The position numbers and the translations under genes were made by a program. Under the pieces are notes generated by a model. The model was given only the letters and a program-made list of their open reading frames with translations. It ran no database searches and was not told the DNA's origin. This document shows positions 15,723-23,445 of a stretch of DNA of 47,186 nt, piece after piece. This DNA comes from JBBDXS01 sp964418365 (lineage in GTDB: Bacteria; Chloroflexota; Dehalococcoidia; DSTF01; RBG-16-68-14). The DNA lies in the NCBI GenBank assembly GCA_964418365.1, contig CAYQLM010000011.1, forward strand, positions 1-47,186, in the 5' to 3' direction. Position 1 is the stretch's first letter. Each line of letters opens with the position of its first letter.

Positions 15723-16976
15723 CTACGGGCAGTTTGGCCAGGCGCTGGGGCCGTGAGAGGAGTAGATGGAGTACGCAGCAGCGATGTTCGTCGCCGGGTC
15801 ACGCAGGTTAGCGCCGTAGTCTTCCCAGATCTGGAAGAGCCCGACATATCCCTGGGGGTTATAGGCGTCGGGGTTGCCGCCCGATTCGCACGCGATGACC
15901 GCCAGCGCCCAGTTGCAGTCCCAGTCGTAGGAGCAGACCATGTCGCGCCACTGGCCTGACGACTCGTGGGCGGCCACCGGCGGCGCGGGCGCCGTGGAGT
16001 AGTACACCACCGTATCGACGGCGACAGGGTCGTCCCACTCCGACGCGAGCTGGCGCGAGACCTGCGTGCCGTCTTCGGAGATGACCTCGTACTGCCGGTA
16101 GTGAACGCCGTCCTGGCCGATCACGGCGTGCTGCGTGCCGTGCGGCAACGTTGGGTCCGGCTGATAGACGACGTAGCTCTGGATCCGTTCCGTCTCCAGG
16201 TCCTGCTGCTCCGTGATGCCGATCACGTGGACGGCGAGCCCGGCGCTCACCACCGTCTCCGCCGGCGGATCGAGGCGGTAGTCGGCGGGTAGGGCGACTC
16301 CGCTGCCGGCGAGCGCGTCGCCGACGGTAGATGCGATAGTGTAGACGGTGCTCCGTCCCTCAGGCAGCGTGACGACCAGCTCGCGCGCGTGGTCGACGTG
16401 CACGTCCATACCGGCCGTAAGCGGCGTATCGAGCGAAGGCTCCACCTCGTCGCCGGCACCGAGCCGAACGCCGGCATCGCGCAGCGCCACCGCCAGCGTG
16501 CCGCGGCTGGAACGTAAGCTGAGCTGCTGCCCGTTCTCGATAACGGTGTAGGGAACCGCGCGGCGTACGGAGAGCGTCAGAGGTTGATCGGCGTGTGCAG
16601 ACGTAGGCACAAGCGCCGCCGCCGTCACGACGAACTCACCGTCGCGCACCACACTGTCGTCCACGCCGAGCGTGACGCCTGCGCGATCGAGCAGCTCAGC
16701 GATCGTGTCGGCCTGGGCGCGCACAGCATACGTTTTGCCATCGACGGAGAGCAGCACATCGGAGGCGCGCCGTACGACGAGCGCATCGCGCTGGCGATCG
16801 ACGCGGTCGCCGGCGCCTAGCAAGACGCCCGCTTGTTGCACGACGGCGTCGCTATCGACGTTGCGGCTGTGGACGGTGATCGTCTTGCCGTCGGCGCTGA
16901 TGTGGAGCGTTCGGAGCGGCACCAGCAACGCCAGCCCCGCGATGAGCGCCAGCACTGCAAGCGCGCCGGCGTGCAT
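15723..16976 (-). CDS. RpfB-like secreted protein: DUF348 repeats, G5 domain, lysozyme-like domain
   Basis: A 417-residue cell-wall protein. A hydrophobic N-terminal segment (residues 2-21) acts as signal or anchor. Three ubiquitin-like DUF348 units follow (about 25-205, with recurring ADGKTI/VDGKTY/ENGQQL strands), then a G5 domain (about 255-335) that in relatives binds peptidoglycan or zinc. The C-terminal 65 residues form a transglycosylase-like fold: DWDCNWALAVIACESGGNP contains the likely catalytic Glu, followed by GYVGLFQIWEDYG. The order matches resuscitation-promoting factors of Actinobacteria, which cleave peptidoglycan and wake dormant cells. The frame is open up to 17192, but that region overlaps the SRP RNA, so the ATG at 16976 is chosen. 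No clear ribosome binding site precedes it. Confidence 0.85.
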   Translation of the reverse strand: MHAGALAVLALIAGLALLVPLRTLHISADGKTITVHSRNVDSDAVVQQAGVLLGAGDRVDRQRDALVVRRASDVLLSVDGKTYAVRAQADTIAELLDRAGVTLGVDDSVVRDGEFVVTAAALVPTSAHADQPLTLSVRRAVPYTVIENGQQLSLRSSRGTLAVALRDAGVRLGAGDEVEPSLDTPLTAGMDVHVDHARELVVTLPEGRSTVYTIASTVGDALAGSGVALPADYRLDPPAETVVSAGLAVHVIGITEQQDLETERIQSYVVYQPDPTLPHGTQHAVIGQDGVHYRQYEVISEDGTQVSRQLASEWDDPVAVDTVVYYSTAPAPPVAAHESSGQWRDMVCSYDWDCNWALAVIACESGGNPDAYNPQGYVGLFQIWEDYGANLRDPATNIAAAYSIYSSHGPSAWPNCP

Positions 16977-17184
16977 GCGCGCGCCGCGGCGGAGGATGCG
17001 AGGGCGGCGTGTCGATGAGGGGAAGAGGCGACCGCCCGTGGTGGCGGCTTGTTCGCCCGTATGGCTGGGACGTCGGTCGGTCTCCTCAGACCCCGGTCCT
17101 TCGGGGTACCGGCCGACGGCCTCCAGGAACGGCAATCCTATCCGTCGATCCTTTCCCGCGCCGCTCCTCGCGGCGGAAATGCGG
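16977..17184 (-). other. Structured GC-rich leader of the RpfB-like gene
   Basis: The 208 nt between the SRP RNA end and the chosen rpf start contain several short perfect hairpins on the minus strand: ACCCCG/CGGGGT around a 6-nt loop, GTCT/AGAC around 4 nt and CCGCC/GGCGG around a short loop. A TAGGAT box (17135-17140) could start transcription. Actinobacterial rpf genes often have c-di-AMP riboswitches, but the conserved residues of that class are not seen here. It may be an unrecognised regulatory leader or simply GC-rich spacer. Confidence 0.35.
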
Positions 17185-17450
17185 CCGTGCACCCGCTGTC
17201 GATCAGGTTTGCGAGCTTGTCGCCCACCTGGTCAGCTCCAACCCGGTAACCCTGCGGCACCCGAAGCTCTCTGCTTACCGCTGCTTCCTTCCGGACCTGA
17301 CGGGGTTCACAGCGCCTCGCCGCGCAGGACCAGGCCTTCAACGCTTCCTGGCGGGGACAGTCCTCACAAAGTCGGACCTCGAGCGGGAGTTCAGCCCCGC
17401 TAGAGCGGCTTGCGGGTTACAGGGCACCGCTAGCTCCCCGCCTAGCACGG
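17185..17450 (-). ncRNA. ffs: Signal recognition particle RNA, large (Alu-domain) type
   Basis: About 266 nt. The S-domain core reads GTCAGGTCCGGAAGGAAGCA on the minus strand (complement of about 17283-17302), the Ffh-binding hairpin with its GGAA tetraloop. The 5' part starts CCGTGCTAGGCGGGGAGCTA and carries the GGTGCCCTGTAACC loop of the Alu domain. The 3' end closes with ATCGACAGCGGGTGCACGG, pairing with the 5' end. The layout matches the Bacillus scRNA rather than the roughly 110-nt 4.5S RNA of E. coli. Works with Ffh (not in the window) and FtsY (1012-2055). Ends are set by the terminal CCGTGC/GCACGG helix. Confidence 0.95.
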
Positions 17451-17460
17451 CCGCAGTTAA

Positions 17461-17489
17461 ATGCTAGGCGCAACATCGAACGAGGTCAA
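17461..17489 (-). promoter_or_regulatory. Promoter of the SRP RNA gene
   Basis: On the minus strand TTGACC (17484-17489), spacer of exactly 17 nt, TAGCAT (17461-17466). The RNA 5' end at 17450 lies 10 nt beyond the -10 box, which fits a normal transcription start. Confidence 0.75.
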
Positions 17490-17557
17490 GCAAACGGCCT
17501 TGACAGCTTATTGGTTTTCGTCGGGGAGTTCGTTACGTGCGAGTAGGGGGAATCACG

Positions 17558-17587
17558 TTGACCTCTTATCAGCAAGCTGCCTATCAT
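17558..17587 (+). promoter_or_regulatory. Promoter of the 17642 gene
   Basis: TTGACC (17558-17563), 18-nt spacer, TATCAT (17582-17587). The leader would be about 48 nt and contains AGGAG at 17631-17635, placed 6 nt before the TTG at 17642, which decides that unusual start codon. Confidence 0.6.
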
Positions 17588-17641
17588 GACTCCGAAGCCC
17601 CGCATCTCCGAGTTCTGCGCGGGAGCTAGCAGGAGCACTCG

Positions 17642-18715
17642 TTGCTACGTAGCGTCCGCGTGTGGATCGGGGTCGGGATCAGCGTCCTCTTCCTCGGCCT
17701 CTTTCTCAAGAGCACGGACTTCGGCGAAATCAAGCGCTCGTTTGAGCAGGCGAACTACTACGTCGCGATCGCCTCGCTTCCGGTCTATTTCCTGGGCATC
17801 TGGGTGCGCACGGTCCGCTGGCAGTATCTGCTGCGGCCGGTGAAGAAGCTCTCCGTCTGGCGGCTCTACCCCGTCGTGATCATCGGGCTGATGGCGAACA
17901 ACCTCATCCCGGCGCGCGTCGGCGAGCTCGTCCGCGCCTACATCCTGGGAGAGCGCGAGAACGTGAGCAAGGCGGCGTCGCTGGGCACGATCGCCGTCGA
18001 CCGGCTCTTCGACGGCCTGACGCTCATCCCGATGATGGTGATCCTGGTCGCCTTCGTCGGCAGCGGCGAGACGTTCAAGATCCCCTTCGGGTATCACATG
18101 AACTTGCTGGGCCTCTCGGTCGTAATGGCGGCGCTGTTCGGCGTGGCGCTGGCGGTCCTGTTCGTCCTCGCCTTCTCCGAGGCCTGGCGCATCCGCACCG
18201 ACGCGCTGATTATGCGCCTCGCGCCTCAGCGCTTCCGCGCCGGTCTCGAGGGGCTGGCGCACTCCTTCTTCGAGGGGCTGCACTCGCTGCGCAGCCCCGT
18301 CGACCTCGCCATCGCCTGGATCATGTCGACGGTCTCGTGGCTGCTGGAAGCGACGATGTACTACATCGTCGGTCTCGCTTTCCACCTTCACGTTGGCTTC
18401 CAGTACTATCTGCTGGTGACAGCGGCCGCGAACCTGGCGATCTCGGTCCTCGCCTCGCAGGGCGGCATCGGCCCGTTCGAGGTCGTCACGAAACAGACCT
18501 TCATCGCTGCTGGTGTCACCCCGCTGGCGAAGGCCCAGGCGTTCGCGATCGCGCTGCACGCGCTCGTGCTGCTGCCGGTGATCATCGTCGGGCTGTACTT
18601 CCTCGGCACGATGGGCTTCTCGCTCGGCGAGATCTTCCGCCGTTCGACGTCGAGCGGACCCGGCGGCCCGACTGACGACCGCCTGCTCGCCGTGCTGCCG
18701 AGCGATGAGGGGTAG
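17642..18715 (+). CDS. Lysylphosphatidylglycerol synthase TM-region / UPF0104 family membrane protein
   Basis: A 357-residue integral membrane protein with about eight hydrophobic segments. It shows the family pattern WVRTVRWQYLLRP near 57-69, NNLIPARVGELVRAY near 85-99, which is the conserved N-x-x-x-P-x-R-x-G-E signature, and ASQGGIGPFE near 275-284. Members of this YbhN/AglD-like family are lipid or lipid-linked sugar handling proteins, and some act as flippases. TTG start supported by AGGAG 6 nt upstream. Only 3 nt separate it from the following oxidoreductase, so the pair forms an operon, plausibly for a membrane lipid or polyprenol-linked product. Confidence 0.85.
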   Translation: MLRSVRVWIGVGISVLFLGLFLKSTDFGEIKRSFEQANYYVAIASLPVYFLGIWVRTVRWQYLLRPVKKLSVWRLYPVVIIGLMANNLIPARVGELVRAYILGERENVSKAASLGTIAVDRLFDGLTLIPMMVILVAFVGSGETFKIPFGYHMNLLGLSVVMAALFGVALAVLFVLAFSEAWRIRTDALIMRLAPQRFRAGLEGLAHSFFEGLHSLRSPVDLAIAWIMSTVSWLLEATMYYIVGLAFHLHVGFQYYLLVTAAANLAISVLASQGGIGPFEVVTKQTFIAAGVTPLAKAQAFAIALHALVLLPVIIVGLYFLGTMGFSLGEIFRRSTSSGPGGPTDDRLLAVLPSDEG

Positions 18716-18718
18716 CGC

Positions 18719-20068
18719 GTGAAGGCCGGCATCATCGGCGGGGGCGTGGCCGGCATGGCGGCCGCCTACCGGCTGATCGAACAGGGCCACCACGTTTCGA
18801 TCTACGAGGCGAGCCCGTACATGGGCGGCCTCGTGCGCACGTTCGACGCCGGCGGCGGGCGGCTCGAGGCGTTCTACCACCACCTGTTTTCCACCGACAC
18901 CACCGTCGTCCGGATGATCGAGGACATGGGCCTCGGCGAGAAGATGGCCTGGATCGATTCGAAGGTGGGCTTCTATCACGGCGGCAAGCTCTACGACTTC
19001 GTCACGCCAACCGATCTGCTGAAGTTCTCGCCCGTCCCCTTCTTCGACAGGCTGCGCATGGGTGTGATGGCGCTCTACCTGCGTCGCCAAAGCGACGGAT
19101 CGCGCTACGAGTCGATTACGGCGACCGAGTGGATTAAACGATACATGGGGAGGGGCGCCTACGACGGCGTCTGGGGCCCGCTGCTGCGTGGCAAGTTCGG
19201 CGACGCGCACGACCAGCTCGCGATGGTCTGGCTGTGGAGCAAGATCCACCTGCGCTTCGCGTCGCGGAAAGGCGTGTCGCAGAAGGAGCAGCTCGGCTAC
19301 CTGATGGGGAGCTTCGGGCTGTACATCGATGAGCTGGAGCGCCGCCTGCGCGCGAGCGACCGCGCCGAGCTGCACACCGCCAGCGCCGTGCAGGAGGTCG
19401 CTGTCGAGAACGGACGCACGCGCGGGCTGCAGCTCGCGAGCGGCGAGCGCGTCGAGTTCGACGCCGTCATCGCCTGCATGCCGGCGCACGTGTTCGCTAA
19501 GCTGGCGCCGCAGCTGCCCGATACGTACATGCACAAGCTGACCGACACGCGCTGGCAGTGGGCGATGTGCTACATCATGGCGCTCGACCGGCCGCTCTCG
19601 CATCTGTACTGGATGAACATCGCGGACGATGAGATCCCGTTCATCGCCTGCGTCGAGCACACGAACTTCATCCCGAAGGAGAACTACGGCGGCAAGCACA
19701 TCGTCTACATCTCGAACTACCTGCGGCCGGACCACCCGTACTTCGCGATGGACATCGAGCAGATCGAGCGCGAGTACCTGCCGCACCTGACGAAGATCAA
19801 CCCCGCGTTCTCGCCGAGCTGGATCACGGACCGCTGGCTGTTCAAGGGCCCGTACGCGCAGCCCGTCGTGACGATCGGTTATCGCGAGAAGATCCCGGAG
19901 CACCGGACGCCCATCCCCGGCCTCTACCTGGCGACGATGAGCCAGATATATCCGGAGGACCGTGGCCAGAACTACAGCATCAAGATGGGCGAAGAGGTGG
20001 CCGCGATGGCGATGGCGGACTTCTCGGGTGCGCCGGCCCCGTCGGCGGAAGCCACGCCGGCGAGCTAG
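18719..20068 (+). CDS. FAD-dependent amine oxidase-like oxidoreductase
   Basis: A 449-residue flavoprotein of the NAD(P)/FAD-dependent protoporphyrinogen oxidase / phytoene desaturase-like superfamily. The N-terminal dinucleotide fold has AGIIGGGVAGMAAAYRL (3-19) and an acidic residue at the end of strand 2 (IYEAS, 31-35), then the GGLVRTF motif (39-45). The C-terminal FAD-closing region reads GLYLATMSQIYPEDRGQNYSI (about 401-421). The substrate is unknown; close context with the flippase-like protein suggests an isoprenoid, polyprenol or glycolipid. Start at the GTG at 18719 with AGGGG upstream. A long open frame antisense to this gene and its upstream neighbour is an artefact of high GC. 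Confidence 0.88.
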   Translation: MKAGIIGGGVAGMAAAYRLIEQGHHVSIYEASPYMGGLVRTFDAGGGRLEAFYHHLFSTDTTVVRMIEDMGLGEKMAWIDSKVGFYHGGKLYDFVTPTDLLKFSPVPFFDRLRMGVMALYLRRQSDGSRYESITATEWIKRYMGRGAYDGVWGPLLRGKFGDAHDQLAMVWLWSKIHLRFASRKGVSQKEQLGYLMGSFGLYIDELERRLRASDRAELHTASAVQEVAVENGRTRGLQLASGERVEFDAVIACMPAHVFAKLAPQLPDTYMHKLTDTRWQWAMCYIMALDRPLSHLYWMNIADDEIPFIACVEHTNFIPKENYGGKHIVYISNYLRPDHPYFAMDIEQIEREYLPHLTKINPAFSPSWITDRWLFKGPYAQPVVTIGYREKIPEHRTPIPGLYLATMSQIYPEDRGQNYSIKMGEEVAAMAMADFSGAPAPSAEATPAS

Positions 20069-20565
20069 CACGCCTGGCCCTCTCCCTCGTCCCCTCTCCC
20101 CTAGGGAGAGGGGAGGATGCACGCTGGAGGGCGGTTTGTTTGGCGAAAGTGCTGGTTGCGCGGGCGCGCCCGACGAATTGTTTTGCAGAAGAACGAAAAT
20201 AAATAGCCCTTTCTGAATCTGCGCACGGCGAATTTCTCGAATTGTTTGCGGCGGGCCGCGGCCGACCCACCCCCTAGCCCCCTCCCTTCGACGCGGCTCA
20301 GGACAGGCCCGACGCGGGAGGGGGAATGGTGCTAGAGTCGCGGCGCGGAATGGATTAGGAGCGCGCATCGATCTGTAGCGAGGCATGTGGCGAGGGTAAT
20401 TGAGGCGGGGAAGAGGGCGAAGGGGAAGATGGCACGAGCAGGTTGCTGGTTGTTAGTCGCTGGTAGGGCCGTGCGAGTGGGAAATGTTGGGGGCGGTTCG
20501 CGAACCGCCCCTACGGGCGGTCTACGCAATGACTGCTCCGCAGGGCCACGGGGGTGACGCTAAGT
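20069..20565. repeat. Gene-free repeat-rich spacer
   Basis: Nearly 500 nt with no credible gene. It holds a perfect hairpin just after the oxidoreductase stop (20090-20100 paired with 20104-20114, GGGAGAGGGG type), which probably also terminates transcription. A second CCCCTAGC...GGGAGGGGG element lies near 20272-20325. Near 20450 is a GGTTGCTGGTTG stretch that recurs inverted inside the mutL linker. A perfect 22-bp palindrome lies at 20490-20511 (GGGGCGGTTCG plus its complement), followed by TACGGGCGG. At the right end begins the dispersed GGTGACNCTAAGTCTNCATA repeat, which overlaps the stop codon of the decarboxylase gene. Confidence 0.75.
20090..20114. terminator. Palindromic element acting as likely terminator
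   Basis: An 11-bp perfect stem with a 3-nt loop, 22 nt after the stop codon of the oxidoreductase. It lacks a T run, so termination is inferred from position and stability. It belongs to the CCCCTCTCC(C/N)GAGGGAGAGGGG repeat family found repeatedly in this window. Confidence 0.45.
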
Positions 20566-22062
20566 CTACATAGCGTGCGCGAGCTCGGCGCCGATCTCGG
20601 CGCTCGCCCGCACAATCACCTCTAGATCCTCGGCACGGGTCCTAAAGTTGGTGATGCAGGAACGCAGAGCGACGCGCCGGTCGCGCAGCCGCGCGTTCGA
20701 GATCATCGCGATGCCGCGCTGCTCTAGCTCGGCGATCACGTTGGTTTGTAGCTCCTCTAGCGCCTCGCCTTGCACGTTTGCGGGATTGACTCGCCAGCAC
20801 ACGATGGACAGGCTTCGCGGCGCGGCGAGCTCCAGGCTAGGAGTCGTCCGTACCAGCTCTTCGAGGTATATCGCGAGCCGAATGTTGTAGTCGATCATAG
20901 CAGCGTAGCCGTCACGACCGAAGGCCTGGATCGCCAACCAGACTTTCAGCGCGCGCTGCGGTCTTGAGTTCTCCGGTGATCGCTCAAGCAGATCAACGTG
21001 CAGTCCACTCGCGGCAGTCTCCAGATAGGAGGCGTGGAAGGCGAATGAGCGCTCGAGCCGCCCCGGTTCGCGGACGAGCACGACGCCTGCGTCAATCGCG
21101 GAGTACAGCCACTTGTGCGGATCGCATGCGACGGAGTCCGCGTCGGCTAGCGCGCGTAGCTCCGGCGGGCAATGATCCGCAAGCGTGGCAAAGGCGCCGT
21201 ACGCCCCATCGACGTGCAGCCAGAGGTCCTCGCGGCGCGCCGCTTCAGAGAGCTGCCGTAACGGGTCGATCGCGCCCGTGCCTACCGTTCCCGCGGTGGC
21301 CACGATGGCGATCGGTAGGTCGCCGCGGGCACGGTCCTCGGCGATCAGCTGGGCCAGCGCATCGAGGCGCATCCTGTACTGCTCATCGACAGGCACTGTG
21401 CGCACCGCCTCACGACCCATACCGAGTAACTCTGCCGCCTGCTCGTGGCAGTAGTGCAGTTCGCTGCTGGCGTAAATACGCACCTGTGGCGCGCTGCCAT
21501 CGGGTCCGCGCATTCCGAAACGTCGCGTGTCCCAGGGCGTCTTCGCGTCGCGGAGCACCGCGTGCGCCACGATGTTCGCCATTTGCCCGCCGCTCACGAA
21601 GATCCCTTCCGCCGTCTCCGGCAGCCCCAGCATCTCCGCGATCCATCCCAGCGTCTGCACCTCGATCGCAGTCGCGGACGGGGTCACCCGCCAGAGGCCT
21701 GTGTTCTGGTTGAGCGCCGCGGCCGCGAAGCTGCCGAGCACGGAGATCGGCGTTGGCGCCCCCATGACGTAAGCGAGCCAGCGAGGATGGCCGTTGTATG
21801 CGCTCGTGGGCAGGATCTCCCGCTCGATCCGCTGCACGAGCTCCTCGAATGGCGTGGGCGATCTTGGAAGGGGCCCCTTGAACAGTTCAGCAGCGAGATC
21901 CAGGTGTTCCGGCGATGGACGTCGGGCATCCCACCCGGTCGAGGCTGACGCAATGACCTCTAGGAGGCGCGAGCCATGCTCTCGCCAGCCGGCGGCGTCC
22001 CAATCGAACCCTGTCGGTTGCTGCTCGACGCTGCGCCGCAGCTCAGCCAGCCGGTCACTCAC
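20566..22062 (-). CDS. PLP-dependent group II (aromatic amino acid-type) decarboxylase
   Basis: A 498-residue fold-type I decarboxylase of the pyridoxal-dependent decarboxylase family (aromatic-L-amino-acid, tyrosine and glutamate decarboxylases). The PLP Schiff base lysine is K317 in CDPHKWLY, preceded by H316. D285 in LHVDGAYGA contacts the pyridine nitrogen. SGGQMANIVA (157-166) is the phosphate-binding region, and H206 in LHYCHEQAAE is near the stacking histidine position. Substrate cannot be fixed from sequence. The ATG overlaps the stop of the upstream deacetylase gene by 4 nt (ATGA). The last codon and stop (ATG TAG) lie inside a dispersed repeat (20551-20572). Confidence 0.92.
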   Translation of the reverse strand: MSDRLAELRRSVEQQPTGFDWDAAGWREHGSRLLEVIASASTGWDARRPSPEHLDLAAELFKGPLPRSPTPFEELVQRIEREILPTSAYNGHPRWLAYVMGAPTPISVLGSFAAAALNQNTGLWRVTPSATAIEVQTLGWIAEMLGLPETAEGIFVSGGQMANIVAHAVLRDAKTPWDTRRFGMRGPDGSAPQVRIYASSELHYCHEQAAELLGMGREAVRTVPVDEQYRMRLDALAQLIAEDRARGDLPIAIVATAGTVGTGAIDPLRQLSEAARREDLWLHVDGAYGAFATLADHCPPELRALADADSVACDPHKWLYSAIDAGVVLVREPGRLERSFAFHASYLETAASGLHVDLLERSPENSRPQRALKVWLAIQAFGRDGYAAMIDYNIRLAIYLEELVRTTPSLELAAPRSLSIVCWRVNPANVQGEALEELQTNVIAELEQRGIAMISNARLRDRRVALRSCITNFRTRAEDLEVIVRASAEIGAELAHAM

Positions 22063-22874
22063 GACGACCGCCGATCGCGGAGGCCATCGAAGAGATCGTC
22101 CTCCTTATCGCTGGTGGCCACGAGGGTATAGACGCGGTGAAATGTGAGCCGACCCCACAGTGCTTGGTGGTATTCGTTCGGGAGATCCAAGAGCTTCTGA
22201 TATCCCGGTAGCTGCGATCGATGGCACCGGATCGCCTCCCAAACGCGCTCCCAATGAGCCGACGTATCGATCCAAGTTGATACGGTCCAAGGTGGCCAAG
22301 GCACGGCATGCCGTTCGACGCCGTCGATCTGCATTGCGAGTTCGCCAAACGCTAGCTCGTACGCCTCCTGAACCTCCTGCGTCCATGCGAAGTAGTACAG
22401 CTTCGAGACCGTGTGCGGCGCATACCCAGCGTCCTGCTGAAAGGTCGCGTTGGCGGCTGCCACGATAGCCGCTGTGGTGGCGCGTGTCACAGTAATGTGG
22501 TCTGGATGACCGTAAACGCCATTGTGATCGAACGTGACGACGACGTCGGGTCGGATCCGTCGGACGTGCCCTACGAGCTGGCGCAGCAGCTCGCTCTGGT
22601 CGGCTGCGTGGAGCTCGCCGTCGTGGTAGTCGAGGAGGACCACGTCGCGAAGGCCGAGGACGCTCGCAGCGTCGCGCAACTCCCGCTCCCGGATCTTCCC
22701 AAGCTCCGCCGGCCCGGGGTTTTCCTCCGGCGGGCCGAACCAGCCCTGCTCTCCCCGCGTGGCGGTGACGAGGTACGTCTCGATGCCTTCCGCGCCGTAC
22801 TTCGCCAGAATGCCGCCCAGGCCGAGCGACTCATCGTCCGGGTGGGCCAGGATGCAGAGGAGCTTGAGGGGCAT
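22059..22874 (-). CDS. PIG-L family zinc deacetylase
   Basis: A 271-residue member of the PIG-L/LmbE family, zinc-dependent N-deacetylases that act on GlcNAc conjugates (GlcNAc-PI, mycothiol and bacillithiol precursors) and on various secondary metabolites. The metal site is clear: AHPDDES (10-16) gives His and Asp ligands, and GVYGHPDHITV near 118-128 gives the third. The ATG at 22874 leaves 37 nt to the upstream gene. Position between a monooxygenase-like gene and an amino-acid decarboxylase suggests a small tailoring or detoxification operon rather than thiol biosynthesis, but this is inference. Confidence 0.92.
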   Translation of the reverse strand: MPLKLLCILAHPDDESLGLGGILAKYGAEGIETYLVTATRGEQGWFGPPEENPGPAELGKIRERELRDAASVLGLRDVVLLDYHDGELHAADQSELLRQLVGHVRRIRPDVVVTFDHNGVYGHPDHITVTRATTAAIVAAANATFQQDAGYAPHTVSKLYYFAWTQEVQEAYELAFGELAMQIDGVERHAVPWPPWTVSTWIDTSAHWERVWEAIRCHRSQLPGYQKLLDLPNEYHQALWGRLTFHRVYTLVATSDKEDDLFDGLRDRRSS

Positions 22875-22911
22875 CGACTCGATGGGTTGTCAGGCGAATG
22901 CGGCGGCCGCG

Positions 22912-23220
22912 CTAACCCATCCTCTGGCGCTCAAGGGTTCCGTCGAACCAGTGGGGGTCGCTGATGAGGTACGACCGCAGCTGTTCATACCAGGCATGCT
23001 GTTCTGGGTCGTTCGAGTTTGCGTCGTACGTTTCCTTGTTGGCGAACATAGCATACGCCATGAAATCATCGGGATCGTTGATGTTTGAGCACAGGACTGT
23101 GCGGACGAAGCCCGGTGCGTCGGGCCGGCGCTCTCGTAGCCAACGGTCGAAATGATCGATGACCATCTGGCGTTGCCCCGGCTTGGCTTGCATCCGGAAG
23201 TGTGTGATGTGTGGGGGCAT
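22912..23220 (-). CDS. Antibiotic biosynthesis monooxygenase (ABM)-like small protein
   Basis: A 102-residue protein with the dimeric ferredoxin-like fold pattern of ABM domains: an N-terminal beta strand HITHFRMQAKPGQ, a helix (RQMVIDHFDRWLRERRP), then PGFVRTVLCSNINDPDDFMAYAMFANKETYDA and WYEQLRSYL. This matches stress-response or quinol monooxygenase relatives, which often need no cofactor; activity here is unproven. The ATG at 23220 has AAGGAG about 7 nt upstream; a longer frame to 23382 would read through a dispersed repeat and is rejected. Likely first gene of the operon with the PIG-L deacetylase and PLP decarboxylase. A TATATT box lies inside the upstream repeat. Confidence 0.8.
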   Translation of the reverse strand: MPPHITHFRMQAKPGQRQMVIDHFDRWLRERRPDAPGFVRTVLCSNINDPDDFMAYAMFANKETYDANSNDPEQHAWYEQLRSYLISDPHWFDGTLERQRMG

Positions 23221-23231
23221 GGCGACTCCTT

Positions 23232-23372
23232 CGTTAGCGATGGGCACCCGCGTCGCCGAGCGCCCTCCTCCCTTCTCGGAATATAGCACGAGGCCATCCC
23301 GGCGCGTTGACGGCCAGCCGGCTCGTTGGCCCAGCGGCCCTCTCCCCTGCCCCTCTCCCCGAGGGAGAGGGG
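23232..23372. repeat. Dispersed repeat A, copy 1
   Basis: About 141 nt starting CGTTAGCGATGGGCACCCGC and ending in a GAGGGAGAGGGG palindrome. A second copy in the same orientation lies at 25792-25931 with only scattered differences. It stands directly upstream of the ABM gene and contains, on the minus strand, GCTATATTCC, which may serve as a -10 box for that gene. It has no coding capacity that I trust. Confidence 0.8.
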
Positions 23373-23430
23373 GAGCTAGCAATCGCTACGTCAACTGAGG
23401 GTTGGTGAACCGACATGTGCTCGGCCGGCG

Positions 23431-23436
23431 TATAAT
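23431..23436 (+). promoter_or_regulatory. -10 box of the DUF2867 gene (leaderless start)
   Basis: A perfect TATAAT ending 9 nt before the ATG at 23446, with no ribosome binding site between. Confidence 0.6.
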
Positions 23437-23445
23437 GCGGGCGCT

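Noticed and set aside
16977..17140. c-di-AMP (ydaO-type) riboswitch before the RpfB-like gene
   Set aside because: Expected from actinobacterial rpf genes, but the conserved core sequence is not found.
16977..17192. Longer N-terminus for the RpfB-like protein from a GTG at 17192
   Set aside because: That start lies inside the SRP RNA gene, and the extension has no signal-peptide logic.
17645..20386. A very long open frame (about 913 codons) on the minus strand
   Set aside because: It lies antisense to the flippase-like and oxidoreductase genes, has the Arg/Asp/His-rich composition of GC-driven antisense frames and no domain.
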